Source: Jatrophihabitans cynanchi
GTDB lineage: Bacteria; Actinomycetota; Actinomycetes; Mycobacteriales; Jatrophihabitantaceae
Reading direction: 5' to 3'
DNA length: 64,000 nt
Assembly: GCF_027247405.1 (NCBI RefSeq)
Contig: NZ_CP097463.1
Span: 3,100,001-3,164,000 of the forward strand
A program made the position numbers and the translations under genes. This document shows, piece after piece, positions 24,540 through 38,069 of this stretch. The notes under the pieces are model-generated. The model was given only the letters and a program-made list of their open reading frames with translations. It did no database searches and had not been told where the DNA came from. Position 1 is the stretch's first letter. Every line of letters starts with the position of its first letter.

Positions 24540-25190
24540 GTGTCCGAGGTCCGTCTGCCCGCCGAAGTGCGTTCTGAGTTCGGCAAGGGCGGTGCCCGCC
24601 GCACCCGCCGTGCCGGCAAGATCCCCGCAGTCATCTACGGGCACGGTGCCGACCCGCGGCACGTCTCGCTGCCCGCCCGCGAGTTCACCAACGCGATCCG
24701 CCACGGCGGCACCAACGTGCTGCTCACCCTCGAGCTCGACGGTGAGGAGCAGCTGGCGATCCCGAAGGCGATCCAGCGGCACGCCATCAAGGGCACGTTC
24801 GACCACGTCGACCTGCTCGCGGTACGCCGGGGCGAGAAGGTGCACATCGACGTCCCGCTGTCGGTGGTGGGCGACCTGGCGCCCGGCGGGATGCTCACTC
24901 AGGAGCACACCTCGGTGAGCGTCGAGGCCGAGGCGACCCACCTGCCGACCGAGATCGAGGTCAGCATCGCCGGCCTGGCGATCGGCACCCAGGTCACCGC
25001 GGCCGATCTGCGGCTGCCGGACGGCACCTCGCTGACCGGCGACCCGGAGCAGGTGCTGCTCATCATCCAGGAGGCGACCGAGGCCAAGCTCGAGGAGCCG
25101 ACCGAGGGCGAGCAGGCCGTGGCCACCGGCGAGGCGGCCGCGCCCGCGGCCGGCGAGGGCACGAGCACCGAGCGCGAATCGGGCGAGTAA
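24540..25190 (+). CDS. rplY: 50S ribosomal protein L25 (CTC form)
   Basis: 216 residues starting at GTG, preceded by AGAGGAG at 7-13 bases. The N-terminal L25 domain (residues 1-92: RSEFGKGGARRTRRAGKIPAVIYG, then LRVDL-type strands and VDLLAVRRGEKV) binds 5S rRNA. The CTC-type C-terminal beta domain continues to about residue 185, and a Glu/Ala-rich tail ends the protein. It is followed by pth, the standard bacterial arrangement. Confidence 0.95.
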   Translation: MSEVRLPAEVRSEFGKGGARRTRRAGKIPAVIYGHGADPRHVSLPAREFTNAIRHGGTNVLLTLELDGEEQLAIPKAIQRHAIKGTFDHVDLLAVRRGEKVHIDVPLSVVGDLAPGGMLTQEHTSVSVEAEATHLPTEIEVSIAGLAIGTQVTAADLRLPDGTSLTGDPEQVLLIIQEATEAKLEEPTEGEQAVATGEAAAPAAGEGTSTERESGE

Positions 25191-25223
25191 GCCGGCACGG
25201 TCAGACCGGCCCGGGGATCACGC

Positions 25224-25796
25224 GTGGGCGAGGAGCGCTTCCTGCTCGTCGGCTTGGGGAACCCCGGGCCGCGCTATGCGGCGACCCGGCACAACGCCGG
25301 GTTCTTCGTGCTCGACCTGCTGGCCGAACGGCTCGGCGCGGCGTTCAAGGCGCACAAGAGCCAGTGCGACGTCGTGGAGGGCCGGCTCGCGGGCGTGCCC
25401 GTCGTGCTGGCCAAGCCACGCTCGTACATGAACACCTCCGGCGGTCCGGTCGCCGGGGTCTCCCGGTTCTACAAGGTGCCGCCCGAACGCATCGCCGTCG
25501 TGCACGACGAACTCGACCTGCCGTTCGGCGCGCTGCGGCTCAAGCGCGGCGGCGGCGACGGCGGGCACAACGGGCTGCGCTCGGTGACCGCCTCGCTGGG
25601 CAGCAACGAGTATGCGCGGGTCCGCTTCGGCATCGGCCGCCCGCCCGGTCGGCAGGATCCCGCCGACTACGTGTTGCGCGAGTTCGCGGCGTCCGAACGC
25701 AAGGAGCTGGGCTTTCTCGTCGACCGCGCCGCCGACGCGGTCGAGCTACTCGTCGGCGAAGGGCTGTCCGCCGCGCAGAACGAGTACAACGACTGA
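25224..25796 (+). CDS. pth: Peptidyl-tRNA hydrolase
   Basis: 190 residues from a GTG start, 33 bases after rplY. The family motifs are present: [19 protein letters not shown] with the Asn and catalytic His, [42 protein letters not shown] and [10 protein letters not shown]. It recycles tRNA from prematurely released peptidyl-tRNA. Confidence 0.96.
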   Translation: MGEERFLLVGLGNPGPRYAATRHNAGFFVLDLLAERLGAAFKAHKSQCDVVEGRLAGVPVVLAKPRSYMNTSGGPVAGVSRFYKVPPERIAVVHDELDLPFGALRLKRGGGDGGHNGLRSVTASLGSNEYARVRFGIGRPPGRQDPADYVLREFAASERKELGFLVDRAADAVELLVGEGLSAAQNEYND

Positions 25797-25813
25797 GTTC
25801 GGTCGCGAACGGG

Positions 25814-26302
25814 TCACAGCGCGAACAGTCCGGAGTGAGCGGCCTCGAGGGACAGCAGGAACTGCTTGGCCGGCAGCCCGCCGCCGTACCCGGTGAGCGA
25901 CCCGTCGGCGCCGATCACGCGGTGGCACGGGACGATGATCGAGATCGGGTTCTGCCCGTTCGCCAGCCCGACCGCTCGCGCGCCGTCGGGCACCCCGACC
26001 TCGCGCGCGATCTGGCCGTAGCTGGCCGTCTCGCCGTACGGGATGGCGACCAGCGCCGCCCACACCCGCTTCTGCCACAGCGAACCGGCCGCGGCCAGCG
26101 GCACGTCGAACTCGCGGCGCTCGCCCGCGAAGTACTCGGCCAACTGGGTGCGCACCTCGGCGAAGGCCGCGTCGTCGCGGATCCAGTCGCTGCGCATGCG
26201 CACCGGGTAGCGCGTCGTGTGCAGGTACAGCCCGCGCAGCCCCGCGTGATCGCCGATCAGCAGCAGGTCGCCGAGCGGTGAGTCCGCGTAGCCGTATCGC
26301 AT
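25814..26302 (-). CDS. Methylated-DNA-[protein]-cysteine S-methyltransferase (Ogt type)
   Basis: 162 residues. The active-site PCHR with methyl-accepting cysteine sits in ISIIVPCHRVIGADGSLTGYGGGL near residue 127, and the helix-turn-helix segment IPYGETASYGQIAREVGVP precedes it. The start at 26302 is set by a TGGAGG ribosome site six bases upstream; ATGs further out lack one. It transfers O6-alkyl groups from guanine to itself. It lies 14 bases downstream of the Ada-AlkA gene on the same strand, so alkylation repair functions are co-expressed. Confidence 0.93.
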   Translation of the reverse strand: MRYGYADSPLGDLLLIGDHAGLRGLYLHTTRYPVRMRSDWIRDDAAFAEVRTQLAEYFAGERREFDVPLAAAGSLWQKRVWAALVAIPYGETASYGQIAREVGVPDGARAVGLANGQNPISIIVPCHRVIGADGSLTGYGGGLPAKQFLLSLEAAHSGLFAL

Positions 26303-26316
26303 CGGTGCCTCCATGG

Positions 26317-27738
26317 TCAGTGTGCCGCCCACAGGTGGTGCGTCACGTACGAGCGCCAGGGCGCCCAGTCGCCGCGGCCGCCGGCCAGCTCGATGCCGAG
26401 CGCCTGCGCGGACCGGCGCACCCCGAGGTCGCCGGCGAGCAGGACGTCCGGATCTCCCAGCGCGCGAAGTCGCAGGTAGTCCGCCGTCCACGGGCCCACC
26501 CCGGGCAGCGCGAGCAGCCGGGCGCGCTCGTCCCCCCGGTCGACGCCGGGGTCGAGGCCGAGGGTTCCCTCGGCACAGGCGCGCGCGATCGTCACGATGG
26601 TGCGCCCGCGGGCACGTGGCATCGGCAGCGTCGCCGGGTCCAGGGCCGCGAGCCGCTCGGCGGTGGGGAACTGCAGCCGGCCGCCGAACGCCCGCGCGCC
26701 GTGCTCGGCAGCGAGCCGGCCGAGCACGGTGCGAGCCCCGGCCACCGAGATCTGCTGGCCGACGATCGCGCGCACCGCCAGCTCGAAACCGTCGACGGCA
26801 CCGGGCGAGCGCAGCCCGGGGCGTTTGCTGACGAGTGGCGCGAGGGCCGGATCCGCCCCGAGCGCGTCATCGACCGCGACCGGGTCGGCGTCCAGGTCGA
26901 GCAGCCGGCGGACGCGCGCGCTCACGGTGACGAGATCGCGGACCTCCGCCAGCGTCGCCCGGCAGGCCAGGTAGCCGTCGCCCGGTGACAGCGTGACGAG
27001 CGCGGGTCCGTGCGGTGCGGAAATCACCCGGGTGAACGTGCCGTCGGTGAACTGCTCGACGCCCGGGATCGCGCGCGCGCCGAGGAACTCGAGCGTGGCG
27101 CTCAGGTCCATCGGGGCGCGGTACGGCAGGCGCAGCGTGATGGTGCCGATGTCCGGGTCGCCTGCCGCATCGGGCCGTCCGGCTGCGCGCAGCCCGGTCG
27201 GGGTGCTCGCGAACACCGCGCGCACGGTGTCGTTGAACTGCCGCACGCTCGCGAAGCCGGCGGCGAAGGCGACGTCCGCGACGGGCAGCGTCGTGGTCTC
27301 CAGCAGTGTCCGGGCCGTCTGCGCGCGCTGCGCCCGCGCGAGCGCGATCGGGCCGGCACCGACGGCGTCCAGCAGCGCGCGGTTCACCTGGCGCTGCGAG
27401 TAGCCGAGTCGGCGGGCCAGCCCCGGGACGCCCTCGCGGTCGATCAGCCCGTCGCCGATCAGGCGCAGCGCGCGACCGGCGAGGTCACCGCGCAGGTCCC
27501 ACTGCGCCGAGCCGGGCGTGGCATCCGGGCGGCACCGCTTGCAGGCGCGGTAGCCGGCCCGCTGCGCCGCGGCGGCGCTGGCGTGGAACGTGACATTGCG
27601 CCGCTGCGGGGTGATGGCCGGGCAGGACGGGCGGCAGTAGATGCCGGTCGTGCGTACCGCGGTGAAGAACCAGCCGTCGAAGCGCGGGTCGCGGCTCCGT
27701 ACCGCGAGGTAGCAGGTGTCGAAGTCGGGCAGCAGCAC
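26317..27738 (-). CDS. Ada regulatory domain - AraC - AlkA fusion (DNA-3-methyladenine glycosylase 2)
   Basis: 473 residues from the GTG at 27738, probably leaderless because AAGAGG directly abuts it. Residues 1-80 are the Ada N-terminal zinc domain, with YCRPSCPA and CKRCRPD supplying the four cysteines (one being the methyl acceptor). Residues 85-185 are an AraC helix-turn-helix pair (GVPGLARRLGYSQRQVNRAL, VADVAFAAGFASVRQFN). Residues 200-470 are the AlkA HhH-GPD glycosylase with LPGVGPWTADYLRLRALGDPDVLLAGDLG, whose Asp is catalytic. The fusion senses methyl phosphotriesters, activates the adaptive response and excises alkylated bases. Confidence 0.92.
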   Translation of the reverse strand: MLLPDFDTCYLAVRSRDPRFDGWFFTAVRTTGIYCRPSCPAITPQRRNVTFHASAAAAQRAGYRACKRCRPDATPGSAQWDLRGDLAGRALRLIGDGLIDREGVPGLARRLGYSQRQVNRALLDAVGAGPIALARAQRAQTARTLLETTTLPVADVAFAAGFASVRQFNDTVRAVFASTPTGLRAAGRPDAAGDPDIGTITLRLPYRAPMDLSATLEFLGARAIPGVEQFTDGTFTRVISAPHGPALVTLSPGDGYLACRATLAEVRDLVTVSARVRRLLDLDADPVAVDDALGADPALAPLVSKRPGLRSPGAVDGFELAVRAIVGQQISVAGARTVLGRLAAEHGARAFGGRLQFPTAERLAALDPATLPMPRARGRTIVTIARACAEGTLGLDPGVDRGDERARLLALPGVGPWTADYLRLRALGDPDVLLAGDLGVRRSAQALGIELAGGRGDWAPWRSYVTHHLWAAH

Positions 27739-27800
27739 CCTCTTAGTGTGGGCCGCGGAACCGACAACGTCCGGCGGTTTTCGGACATGAGCGTCGCGCG

Positions 27801-30611
<2,811 letters not shown>

Positions 30612-30713
30612 CGGTCCAGTCTTCCAGCAGCGGCAACCGCGCTCGGCGGCGCACGGCCCGGCGAACGGATCGCGATGCGCGACACGACAGGGGCGGATGC
30701 TGCGGATGCCAAG

Positions 30714-30753
30714 GCGCCCAGGCGGTCGATCGGGGGAACGACCGCCTGGGCGC
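30714..30753. other. 15-bp perfect stem-loop with TCGGGGGAA in its loop
   Basis: GCGCCCAGGCGGTCG (30714-30728) and its exact complement (30739-30753) enclose a 10-nt loop ATCGGGGGAA. The loop contains the 9-mer found beside island start codons. It sits about 100 bases upstream of the ppc start, in the ppc leader on the minus strand. It could be a terminator of counter-transcripts or a regulatory hairpin; no T-run is adjacent. Confidence 0.6.
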
Positions 30754-30889
30754 AAAGACCACTCTACCTGCTGAAGCCGCAAGATCGTGCATCGGCGCGA
30801 GGCGTTGTGGCCGGTCCCACGCGTGCGGCCCGGGGGAGCGCCACCGACGCGGCGTCCGGCCGCCGTCGAGAACGATCACGAACAGAGAC

Positions 30890-30918
30890 TTGACAACGAG
30901 TTTGTTTCTGCGGAAGAT
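30890..30918 (+). promoter_or_regulatory. Candidate promoter P1 of the surface island
   Basis: TTGACA (30890-30895), 17-base spacer, GAAGAT (30913-30918; AAGATA one base later). It lies in an A/T-rich patch unlike its surroundings. It would give a leader of about 415 nt before the ATG at 31340. Confidence 0.4.
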
Positions 30919-30993
30919 ATTTCCATTCTCAGTGATCGCCTGGATGTCGGTTAGGGTCGGGGGGCCGAATCGGCATCGCGGTGACACTGGGGC

Positions 30994-31023
30994 GGCCGGC
31001 CCGGGCGTTCGTGCGGGCCGGCC
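30994..31023 (+). other. 10-bp GC stem-loop in the island leader
   Basis: GGCCGGCCCG and its exact complement flank a 10-nt loop. It lies within the predicted P1 transcript about 70 nt after its start, so it could act in attenuation. Confidence 0.45.
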
Positions 31024-31167
31024 GATCTGCCTCACCGGCCGTGCGAGGTGGCAGGTTCTGCACCGCTCGACGCTGTCGCCGGGCACCACGTGTACAGCTC
31101 GTCCCGGCAAGACGGACCTTTCGGTACGGCACCAGGACACATCCGGACACGGCGTGCGGTAACGGCT

Positions 31168-31196
31168 TCCCAACATGGGGCGCCAAGCGATATAAC
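31168..31196 (+). promoter_or_regulatory. Candidate promoter P2 of the surface island
   Basis: TATAAC at 31191-31196 is a good -10 in GC-rich DNA. The matching -35 region (TCCCAA, 31168-31173) is weak. It would start RNA about 137 nt before the first gene. Confidence 0.35.
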
Positions 31197-31246
31197 TCAA
31201 GGGTCGCTTCGTTGATCACGAACGTGGTGAGCGACGGGCGACAGTG

Positions 31247-31254
31247 TCGGGGGA
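31247..31254 (+). promoter_or_regulatory. TCGGGGGA motif, distal copy
   Basis: TCGGGGGA followed by C, 86 bases before the first island start codon, inside the predicted leader. A variant TTGGGGGAA follows at 31293-31301. Confidence 0.35.
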
Positions 31255-31329
31255 CGCTGCTCGCCCCGCTCCGCGGAGCGGGCAGCGACAAGTTGGGGGA
31301 ACGCGGTACGCCGCAAGGCGCGCTGCACA

Positions 31330-31338
31330 TCGGGGGAA
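31330..31338 (+). promoter_or_regulatory. TCGGGGGAA motif at the first island start codon
   Basis: TCGGGGGAA ends one base before the ATG at 31340. It is too close to be a normally spaced ribosome site. Confidence 0.5.
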
Positions 31339-31339
31339 C

Positions 31340-32902
31340 ATGTTCATCGGGGGCCTTGAGGCCGCCGAGGGGGGGACAACCACGCTAGCCGCCCACGGGC
31401 GAGCTGGTCACACGTTGTCCGCCTCTGCGGCGACGGACGTACGTCAGAGTTCACTTTCGGCATCGCGCGCGGCTACCGCGCGTACGCGCGATGCCACCAG
31501 GGCGCGGATGCCGCGCCGCCATGCGCCGTTGCTCATCGTGGGCGATCTGGTGTGTGCCACGCTGGGCGTGCTGCTGGCCTGCGTGCTGCGGCCGCACCAC
31601 TTCGATCTGGGCTCGGTCTCGCTCGCGCTCGCCGTCGCTGCGCCGATCGGCTGGGTGGTGCTCGTCGCGCTGAACCGCGGCTACGAGGTGCGCTTCCTGG
31701 GTGCCGGCAGCAGCGAGTTCGCGCGGCTGTTCTACGCGTTCTTGCAGTGCGTGGCGCTGATGACCTTCGGCTCGTACGCGGTCGACCCGCACGCCACGCG
31801 CGATCTGACCGTGCTCGCGCTGCCGGCCACGCTGCTGTGCAGCCTGGCCTACCGGGCTGTCGGACGCACCTGGCTGCACCGCCGCCGCGCTCGCGGGCAG
31901 TCGGTGATCGGAGTGGTCGCCGTGGGCAGCCCCGAGGCGGTGGCCCAGTTCGCCGACACGATGCGCGAGAACAGTGCAGCCGGCATGCGCGTCGTCGGCG
32001 CGTGCGTGTCGGGCGCCGAGCGCCGGGCGACACGCGCCCTGCGTGAACGGGACATCCCGGTGATCGGCGATCTCGACTCGGTGCTGCAGGCGGTGGCCGA
32101 CTCGGGCGCGCAGCGCGTGGCGGTCCTGTCCGGTGACACCGCCGCCCTGTCGGTGCGCCGCATCGCCTGGCAGCTCGAGGGCGCCGACGCCGAACTCGTC
32201 GTCGTGCCCGGCATCGAGGACGTGTCCGGCCGGCGGCTGCACATCCAGCCGGTGGCGGGCGTGCCTCTGCTGCACGTCGACGAACCCCAGTTCGGCGGTG
32301 TCGGCCGCGCGATCAAGTCGATCTTCGACCGGACGGCTGCACTGCTCGGCCTGCTGATCCTGTCTCCGGTCCTGTTGCTGCTCGCGCTGCTCGTCAAGCT
32401 CACCAGCGAGGGGCCGGCGCTGTTCGTGCAGACCCGGGTCGGCCGGGACGGCCGGACCTTCCGGATGATCAAGTTCCGCTCGATGTACTCCGGCGCGGAG
32501 CGTCAGGTCAGCGAGCTGAAGAACCGCAACGAGGCAGCCGACGGCCTGCTGTTCAAGATCCGCAACGACCCTCGCGTGACGCCGGTTGGGCGGTTCCTGC
32601 GCAAGTCGTCCCTGGACGAGTTGCCCCAGCTGTTCAACGTGCTCACCGGCTCGATGTCCCTCGTCGGCCCGCGCCCGGCGCTGCCGAGCGAGGTCGCGCA
32701 GTACGGCCAGACGGTGTACCGCCGGCTGCTCGTCAAACCGGGACTGACCGGGCTGTGGCAGGTCAGCGGTCGCAGTGACCTGTCCTGGGAGGAGTCGGTA
32801 CGGCTCGACCTGCACTACGTGGAGAACTGGTCACTGGCGCTCGACGTGTCCGTGCTGGTGCGCACCGCACGGGTCGTGTTCAGCGCAGCGGGGGCCTATT
32901 GA
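31340..32902 (+). CDS. Polyprenyl-phosphate sugar phosphotransferase (WbaP/CpsE type priming enzyme)
   Basis: 520 residues from the ATG at 31340. Four hydrophobic segments lie between about residues 60 and 180, followed by a Rossmann-like CoA-binding-type region (SVIGVVAVGSPEAVAQF). The C-terminal catalytic bac_transf domain (about 325-520) has KSIFDRTAALLGLLILSP, the QTRVGRDGRTFRMIKFRSMY segment, KSSLDELPQLFNVLTGSMSLVGPRP and KPGLTGLWQVSGRSDLSWEE. It transfers a hexose-1-phosphate to undecaprenyl phosphate and starts each polysaccharide repeat unit. It is the first gene of the island. Confidence 0.92.
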   Translation: MFIGGLEAAEGGTTTLAAHGRAGHTLSASAATDVRQSSLSASRAATARTRDATRARMPRRHAPLLIVGDLVCATLGVLLACVLRPHHFDLGSVSLALAVAAPIGWVVLVALNRGYEVRFLGAGSSEFARLFYAFLQCVALMTFGSYAVDPHATRDLTVLALPATLLCSLAYRAVGRTWLHRRRARGQSVIGVVAVGSPEAVAQFADTMRENSAAGMRVVGACVSGAERRATRALRERDIPVIGDLDSVLQAVADSGAQRVAVLSGDTAALSVRRIAWQLEGADAELVVVPGIEDVSGRRLHIQPVAGVPLLHVDEPQFGGVGRAIKSIFDRTAALLGLLILSPVLLLLALLVKLTSEGPALFVQTRVGRDGRTFRMIKFRSMYSGAERQVSELKNRNEAADGLLFKIRNDPRVTPVGRFLRKSSLDELPQLFNVLTGSMSLVGPRPALPSEVAQYGQTVYRRLLVKPGLTGLWQVSGRSDLSWEESVRLDLHYVENWSLALDVSVLVRTARVVFSAAGAY

Positions 32903-32931
32903 TGAGCTTGTCGATCCAGACCCGCAGTGGC

Positions 32932-32962
32932 GAAGGGGCGTCCGTCGGGGGGACGCTCCTTC
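32932..32962 (+). terminator. Stem-loop terminator after the priming transferase
   Basis: GAAGGGGCGTCC (32932-32943) pairs with GGACGCTCCTTC (32951-32962) over 12 positions with one G-U pair and a 7-nt loop, 30 bases after the stop. There is no T-run. Confidence 0.6.
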
Positions 32963-33005
32963 ACCGCTGTGCTCACCCACCTGACCCGCGCGCAGCGAGC
33001 TCGCC

Positions 33006-33113
33006 ATGAGCCGCGCCCGGATCGCCCGGCGCCGCATCCGTTGCCGCGCCGACCAGGTGATCACATACTGCGCCGCTTGCGGCGCACGCATCCGGCGGCG
33101 CGAGGATGTCTAA
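33006..33113 (+). CDS. Possible 35-residue CxxC microprotein
   Basis: An open frame of 36 codons in the 285-bp gap after the priming transferase. The product is strongly basic at both ends and contains YCAACGARIRRRED, a CxxCG zinc-knuckle-like motif, with a third cysteine at residue 13. No ribosome site is visible. It may be chance coding in GC-rich sequence. Confidence 0.22.
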   Translation: MSRARIARRRIRCRADQVITYCAACGARIRRREDV

Positions 33114-33187
33114 CGCCTTCCCCCTGCGTTGGCTCCTCGCGTCGCCCCTGCGTCCGGCCGGTGACGGACGCGGGGCCCGTACGGCTA

Positions 33188-35631
<2,444 letters not shown>

Positions 35632-35635
<4 letters not shown>

Positions 35636-36534
35636 GCGGACCGTCCGTTGCCGGCCAGGTACTCCGCCGCAGCCTGCCGCACGTACTCGCCGTAGCCGGA
35701 CTTGCCCATCGCTTCGCCCAACTCCAGCGCGCGCTCGGGCGTGATGAAGTCATGCAGCATCGCGATCTCCTCCAGGCAGGCGATGGTGATGCCCTGGCGA
35801 CGCTGCAGCACCTGGACGAACTGGCCTGCGTCCAGCAGCGAGTCCTGCGTGCCGGTGTCCAGCCAGGCCGCGCCGCGGCCGAGGTCCACCAGGCGGGCCT
35901 GGCCGTTCTTCAGGTAGCACCGGTTGAGGTCGGTGATCTCCAGTTCGCCGCGCGGGGACGGTTGCAGCGACTCGGCGAAGCCGGTGACCTGGTCGTCGTA
36001 GAAGTACAGGCCGGTGATCGCGATGTTGGACGGTGGCTGCGCCGGCTTCTCCTCGATGTCGAGCAGGGTGCCGTCGTGCCCCAGGACGGCCACGCCGTAG
36101 CGCTCCGGATCGCTCACCCGGTAGCCGAACAGCGTGCAGCCGCCGTCGGTTTCGATGGCTGTGGTCGCCGCGGCCAGTTGCCCGCCCAGCCCGTGACTGA
36201 AGAAGATGTTGTCGCCCAGTACCAGCGCGGCGCTGTCGCCGGCGATGTGTTCGGCGCCGATCAGGAACGCCTGGGCCAGACCGTCCGGGGAGGGCTGCAC
36301 CGCGTAGCTCAGCGAGATGCCCCACTGCGCACCGTCGCCGAGCAGCCCGACGAACTGGCCGCGATCCTGCGGCGTGGTGATGATCAGGATGTCGCGGACG
36401 CCGGCCAGCATCAGCACCGAGATCGGGTAGTAGATCATCGGCTTGTCGTAGACCGGCAGCAGTTGCTTGCTGACGACGCGAGTGATCGGGTGCAGCCGGG
36501 TGCCGGTGCCGCCGGCCAGAACGATCCCCTTCAC
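35632..36534 (-). CDS. rmlA: Glucose-1-phosphate thymidylyltransferase
   Basis: 300 residues if started at the GTG at 36534, giving the usual KGIVLAGGTGTRLHP N-terminus; a GTG nine bases further out is also open. The signature SKQLLPVYDKPMIYYPISVLM and the sugar-binding LGDNIFFSHG identify the family. It makes dTDP-glucose from glucose-1-phosphate and dTTP. First gene of rmlACBD, divergent from the glycosyltransferase at 36781. Confidence 0.93.
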
Positions 36535-36598
36535 GGCCAGCACTCTAGCGGGCGCGTCCGGCGCCCTGCTTCGACTTCCTCATCCGGACCAAACACGG

Positions 36599-36604
36599 TA
36601 TAAA
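36599..36604 (+). promoter_or_regulatory. Candidate -10 in the rmlA/glycosyltransferase divergent region
   Basis: TATAAA in GC-rich surroundings, reading rightward toward the small ORF and glycosyltransferase. No good -35 at 16-18 bases. Confidence 0.35.
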
Positions 36605-36659
36605 TGAGCAGCCGCATGCTTTATCGGGCCGGGACGACCGGACTCGGGCAGGCGATGAA

Positions 36660-36668
36660 TCGGGGGAT
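36660..36668 (+). promoter_or_regulatory. TCGGGGGAT motif before a 24-codon ORF
   Basis: TCGGGGGAT ends three bases before the ATG at 36672. Confidence 0.45.
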
Positions 36669-36671
36669 TCG

Positions 36672-36746
36672 ATGGCGCTGTATCACTTCGCGTGCGCGCG
36701 CCACCTGGTGGGTAGCGCCCGGCAACTGAGGTTGCGCGGGCGCTGA
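36672..36746 (+). CDS. Possible 24-residue leader peptide
   Basis: ATG to TGA frame of 24 sense codons starting three bases after a TCGGGGGAT motif, and ending 12 bases before the double motif of the glycosyltransferase gene. The product is basic (MALYHFACAR then an Arg-rich end). The placement of the motif at its ATG, as at real island genes, is the only argument that it is translated. Confidence 0.3.
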   Translation: MALYHFACARHLVGSARQLRLRGR

Positions 36747-36758
36747 CTCGCTGTTTTT

Positions 36759-36776
36759 TCGGGGGATTCGGGGGAA
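36759..36776 (+). promoter_or_regulatory. Double TCGGGGGA motif before the DUF1972 glycosyltransferase
   Basis: TCGGGGGAT and TCGGGGGAA lie back to back, after a TTTTTT run, ending four bases before the GTG at 36781. The second copy also forms GATTC-GGGG-GAATC, a short hairpin with a G4 loop. Confidence 0.5.
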
Positions 36777-36780
36777 TCAC

Positions 36781-37974
36781 GTGAAGATCGCGCTCGTCGG
36801 CACGCGCGGTGTGCCGGCTCGCTACGGCGGGTTCGAGACCTGTGTCGAGCAGGTCGGGCTGCGCCTGGTCAAGGCCGGCCACGAGGTCGTCGTCTACTGC
36901 CGCACGGCCGAGAGCGAGCCGAGGCCCACCGAGCACGAGGGCATGCGACTGGTGCACCTGCCGGCTCTTCGCAAGAAGTCGCTGGAAACGCTGAGCCATT
37001 CGGCGCTGTCCACGCTGCACACTATGCGGCACAAGCCTGATGCCGCGATCGTGTTCAACTCGGCGAACGCGGTGTTCCTGCCGATGTTCCGCGCCCGCGG
37101 GATCCCGGTCGCCACGCACGTCGACGGCCTGGAGTGGAAGCGCACCAAGTGGCAGGGCGCCGGGCGCGCGTACTACCGGATGGCCGAGTCGCTCGCGGTG
37201 CGCTGGTCCGACGCGCTGATCGCCGACGCGCAGGGCATCGCCGACTACTACGACGCCGAGTTCGGCGCGGCCACCGAGCTGATCGCCTACGGCGCACCCA
37301 TCCTCGCCGGGGAGCGTTCGGACCGGATCGCCGAGGTCGGCCTCGCCCGGCACGGCTACCACCTGGTGGTGGCCCGGTTCGAACCGGAGAACCACGTGCA
37401 CGTCATCGTCGACGGCTACCGGCGCAGCAGTGCCCGGCTGCCGCTGGTGGTCGTGGGCTCTGCCCCGTACTCGGACGGCTACACGGCGTCGCTGCACGCA
37501 CTCGCCGACGAGCGGGTGCGGTTCCTCGGCGGTGTGTGGGACCAGGAGCTCCTTGACCAGCTCTACGCGAACTCGGCGACCTACCTGCACGGGCACTCCG
37601 TCGGCGGCACCAACCCGTCGCTGTTGCGCGCGCTCGGCGCCGGCGCTTCGACGATCGCCTACGACGTGAACTTCAACCGCGAGGTGCTGCTCGACACCGG
37701 TCGCTACTTCGCCGATGCCGTCGCAGTGACCGCCGAACTCGAGCTCGCCGAGGCCGATCCGGAGAGCACCCGGAAGCGCGGGCTCGCGGCGCGCGCCTCG
37801 GCCTATCGCTATGACTGGGACGACGTAGCGCAGCGCTACGAGGCGTTGTGCCAGCTACTGGCTTCGGGCAAGTCCGGTCGTACCGCGCGCCCGTCCGGCC
37901 GGCGGAACGCGCTTGGCCGTTCACGCGGCGATACAGCGGAGCCACGCGTCGTGCCTTCTTGTTCGGACGGCTAG
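36781..37974 (+). CDS. DUF1972-type family 4 glycosyltransferase
   Basis: 397 residues from a GTG. The N-terminus KIALVGTRGVPARYGGFETCVEQVG is the DUF1972 signature of rhamnosyl- and related transferases. The C-terminal GT-B half has LVVARFEPENHVHVIVDGY and HSVGGTNPSLLRALGAGASTIAYD, whose Glu-rich nucleotide-sugar site is altered to NPSLL. No membrane segment; it probably acts at the inner membrane face. With rmlACBD divergent next to it, dTDP-rhamnose is a natural donor (inference). Confidence 0.85.
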   Translation: MKIALVGTRGVPARYGGFETCVEQVGLRLVKAGHEVVVYCRTAESEPRPTEHEGMRLVHLPALRKKSLETLSHSALSTLHTMRHKPDAAIVFNSANAVFLPMFRARGIPVATHVDGLEWKRTKWQGAGRAYYRMAESLAVRWSDALIADAQGIADYYDAEFGAATELIAYGAPILAGERSDRIAEVGLARHGYHLVVARFEPENHVHVIVDGYRRSSARLPLVVVGSAPYSDGYTASLHALADERVRFLGGVWDQELLDQLYANSATYLHGHSVGGTNPSLLRALGAGASTIAYDVNFNREVLLDTGRYFADAVAVTAELELAEADPESTRKRGLAARASAYRYDWDDVAQRYEALCQLLASGKSGRTARPSGRRNALGRSRGDTAEPRVVPSCSDG

Positions 37975-38057
37975 CTCGACCGGCCGTGTGCAGCATGAAG
38001 CGCTTGTATGCTCGTCAATATTCGAGCGGCACCATCGGATCATCATGGATGCGAACC

Positions 38058-38067
38058 TAGGGGGGAA
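38058..38067 (+). promoter_or_regulatory. TAGGGGGGAA motif before the dioxygenase
   Basis: A variant of the island motif with six G residues, ending two bases before the ATG at 38070. Confidence 0.4.
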
Positions 38068-38069
38068 CC

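Larger units (their letters stand above)
30612..31339. other. 728-bp divergent intergenic region between ppc and the surface-polysaccharide island
   Basis: No convincing gene. It holds a 15-bp perfect stem-loop (30714-30753), two candidate promoters reading into the island (30890-30918 and 31168-31196), a 10-bp stem-loop (30994-31023), an 18-nt perfect palindrome (31265-31282) and three TCGGGGGA-like motifs before the first island gene. An unusually A/T-rich patch lies at 30885-30935. Confidence 0.7.
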
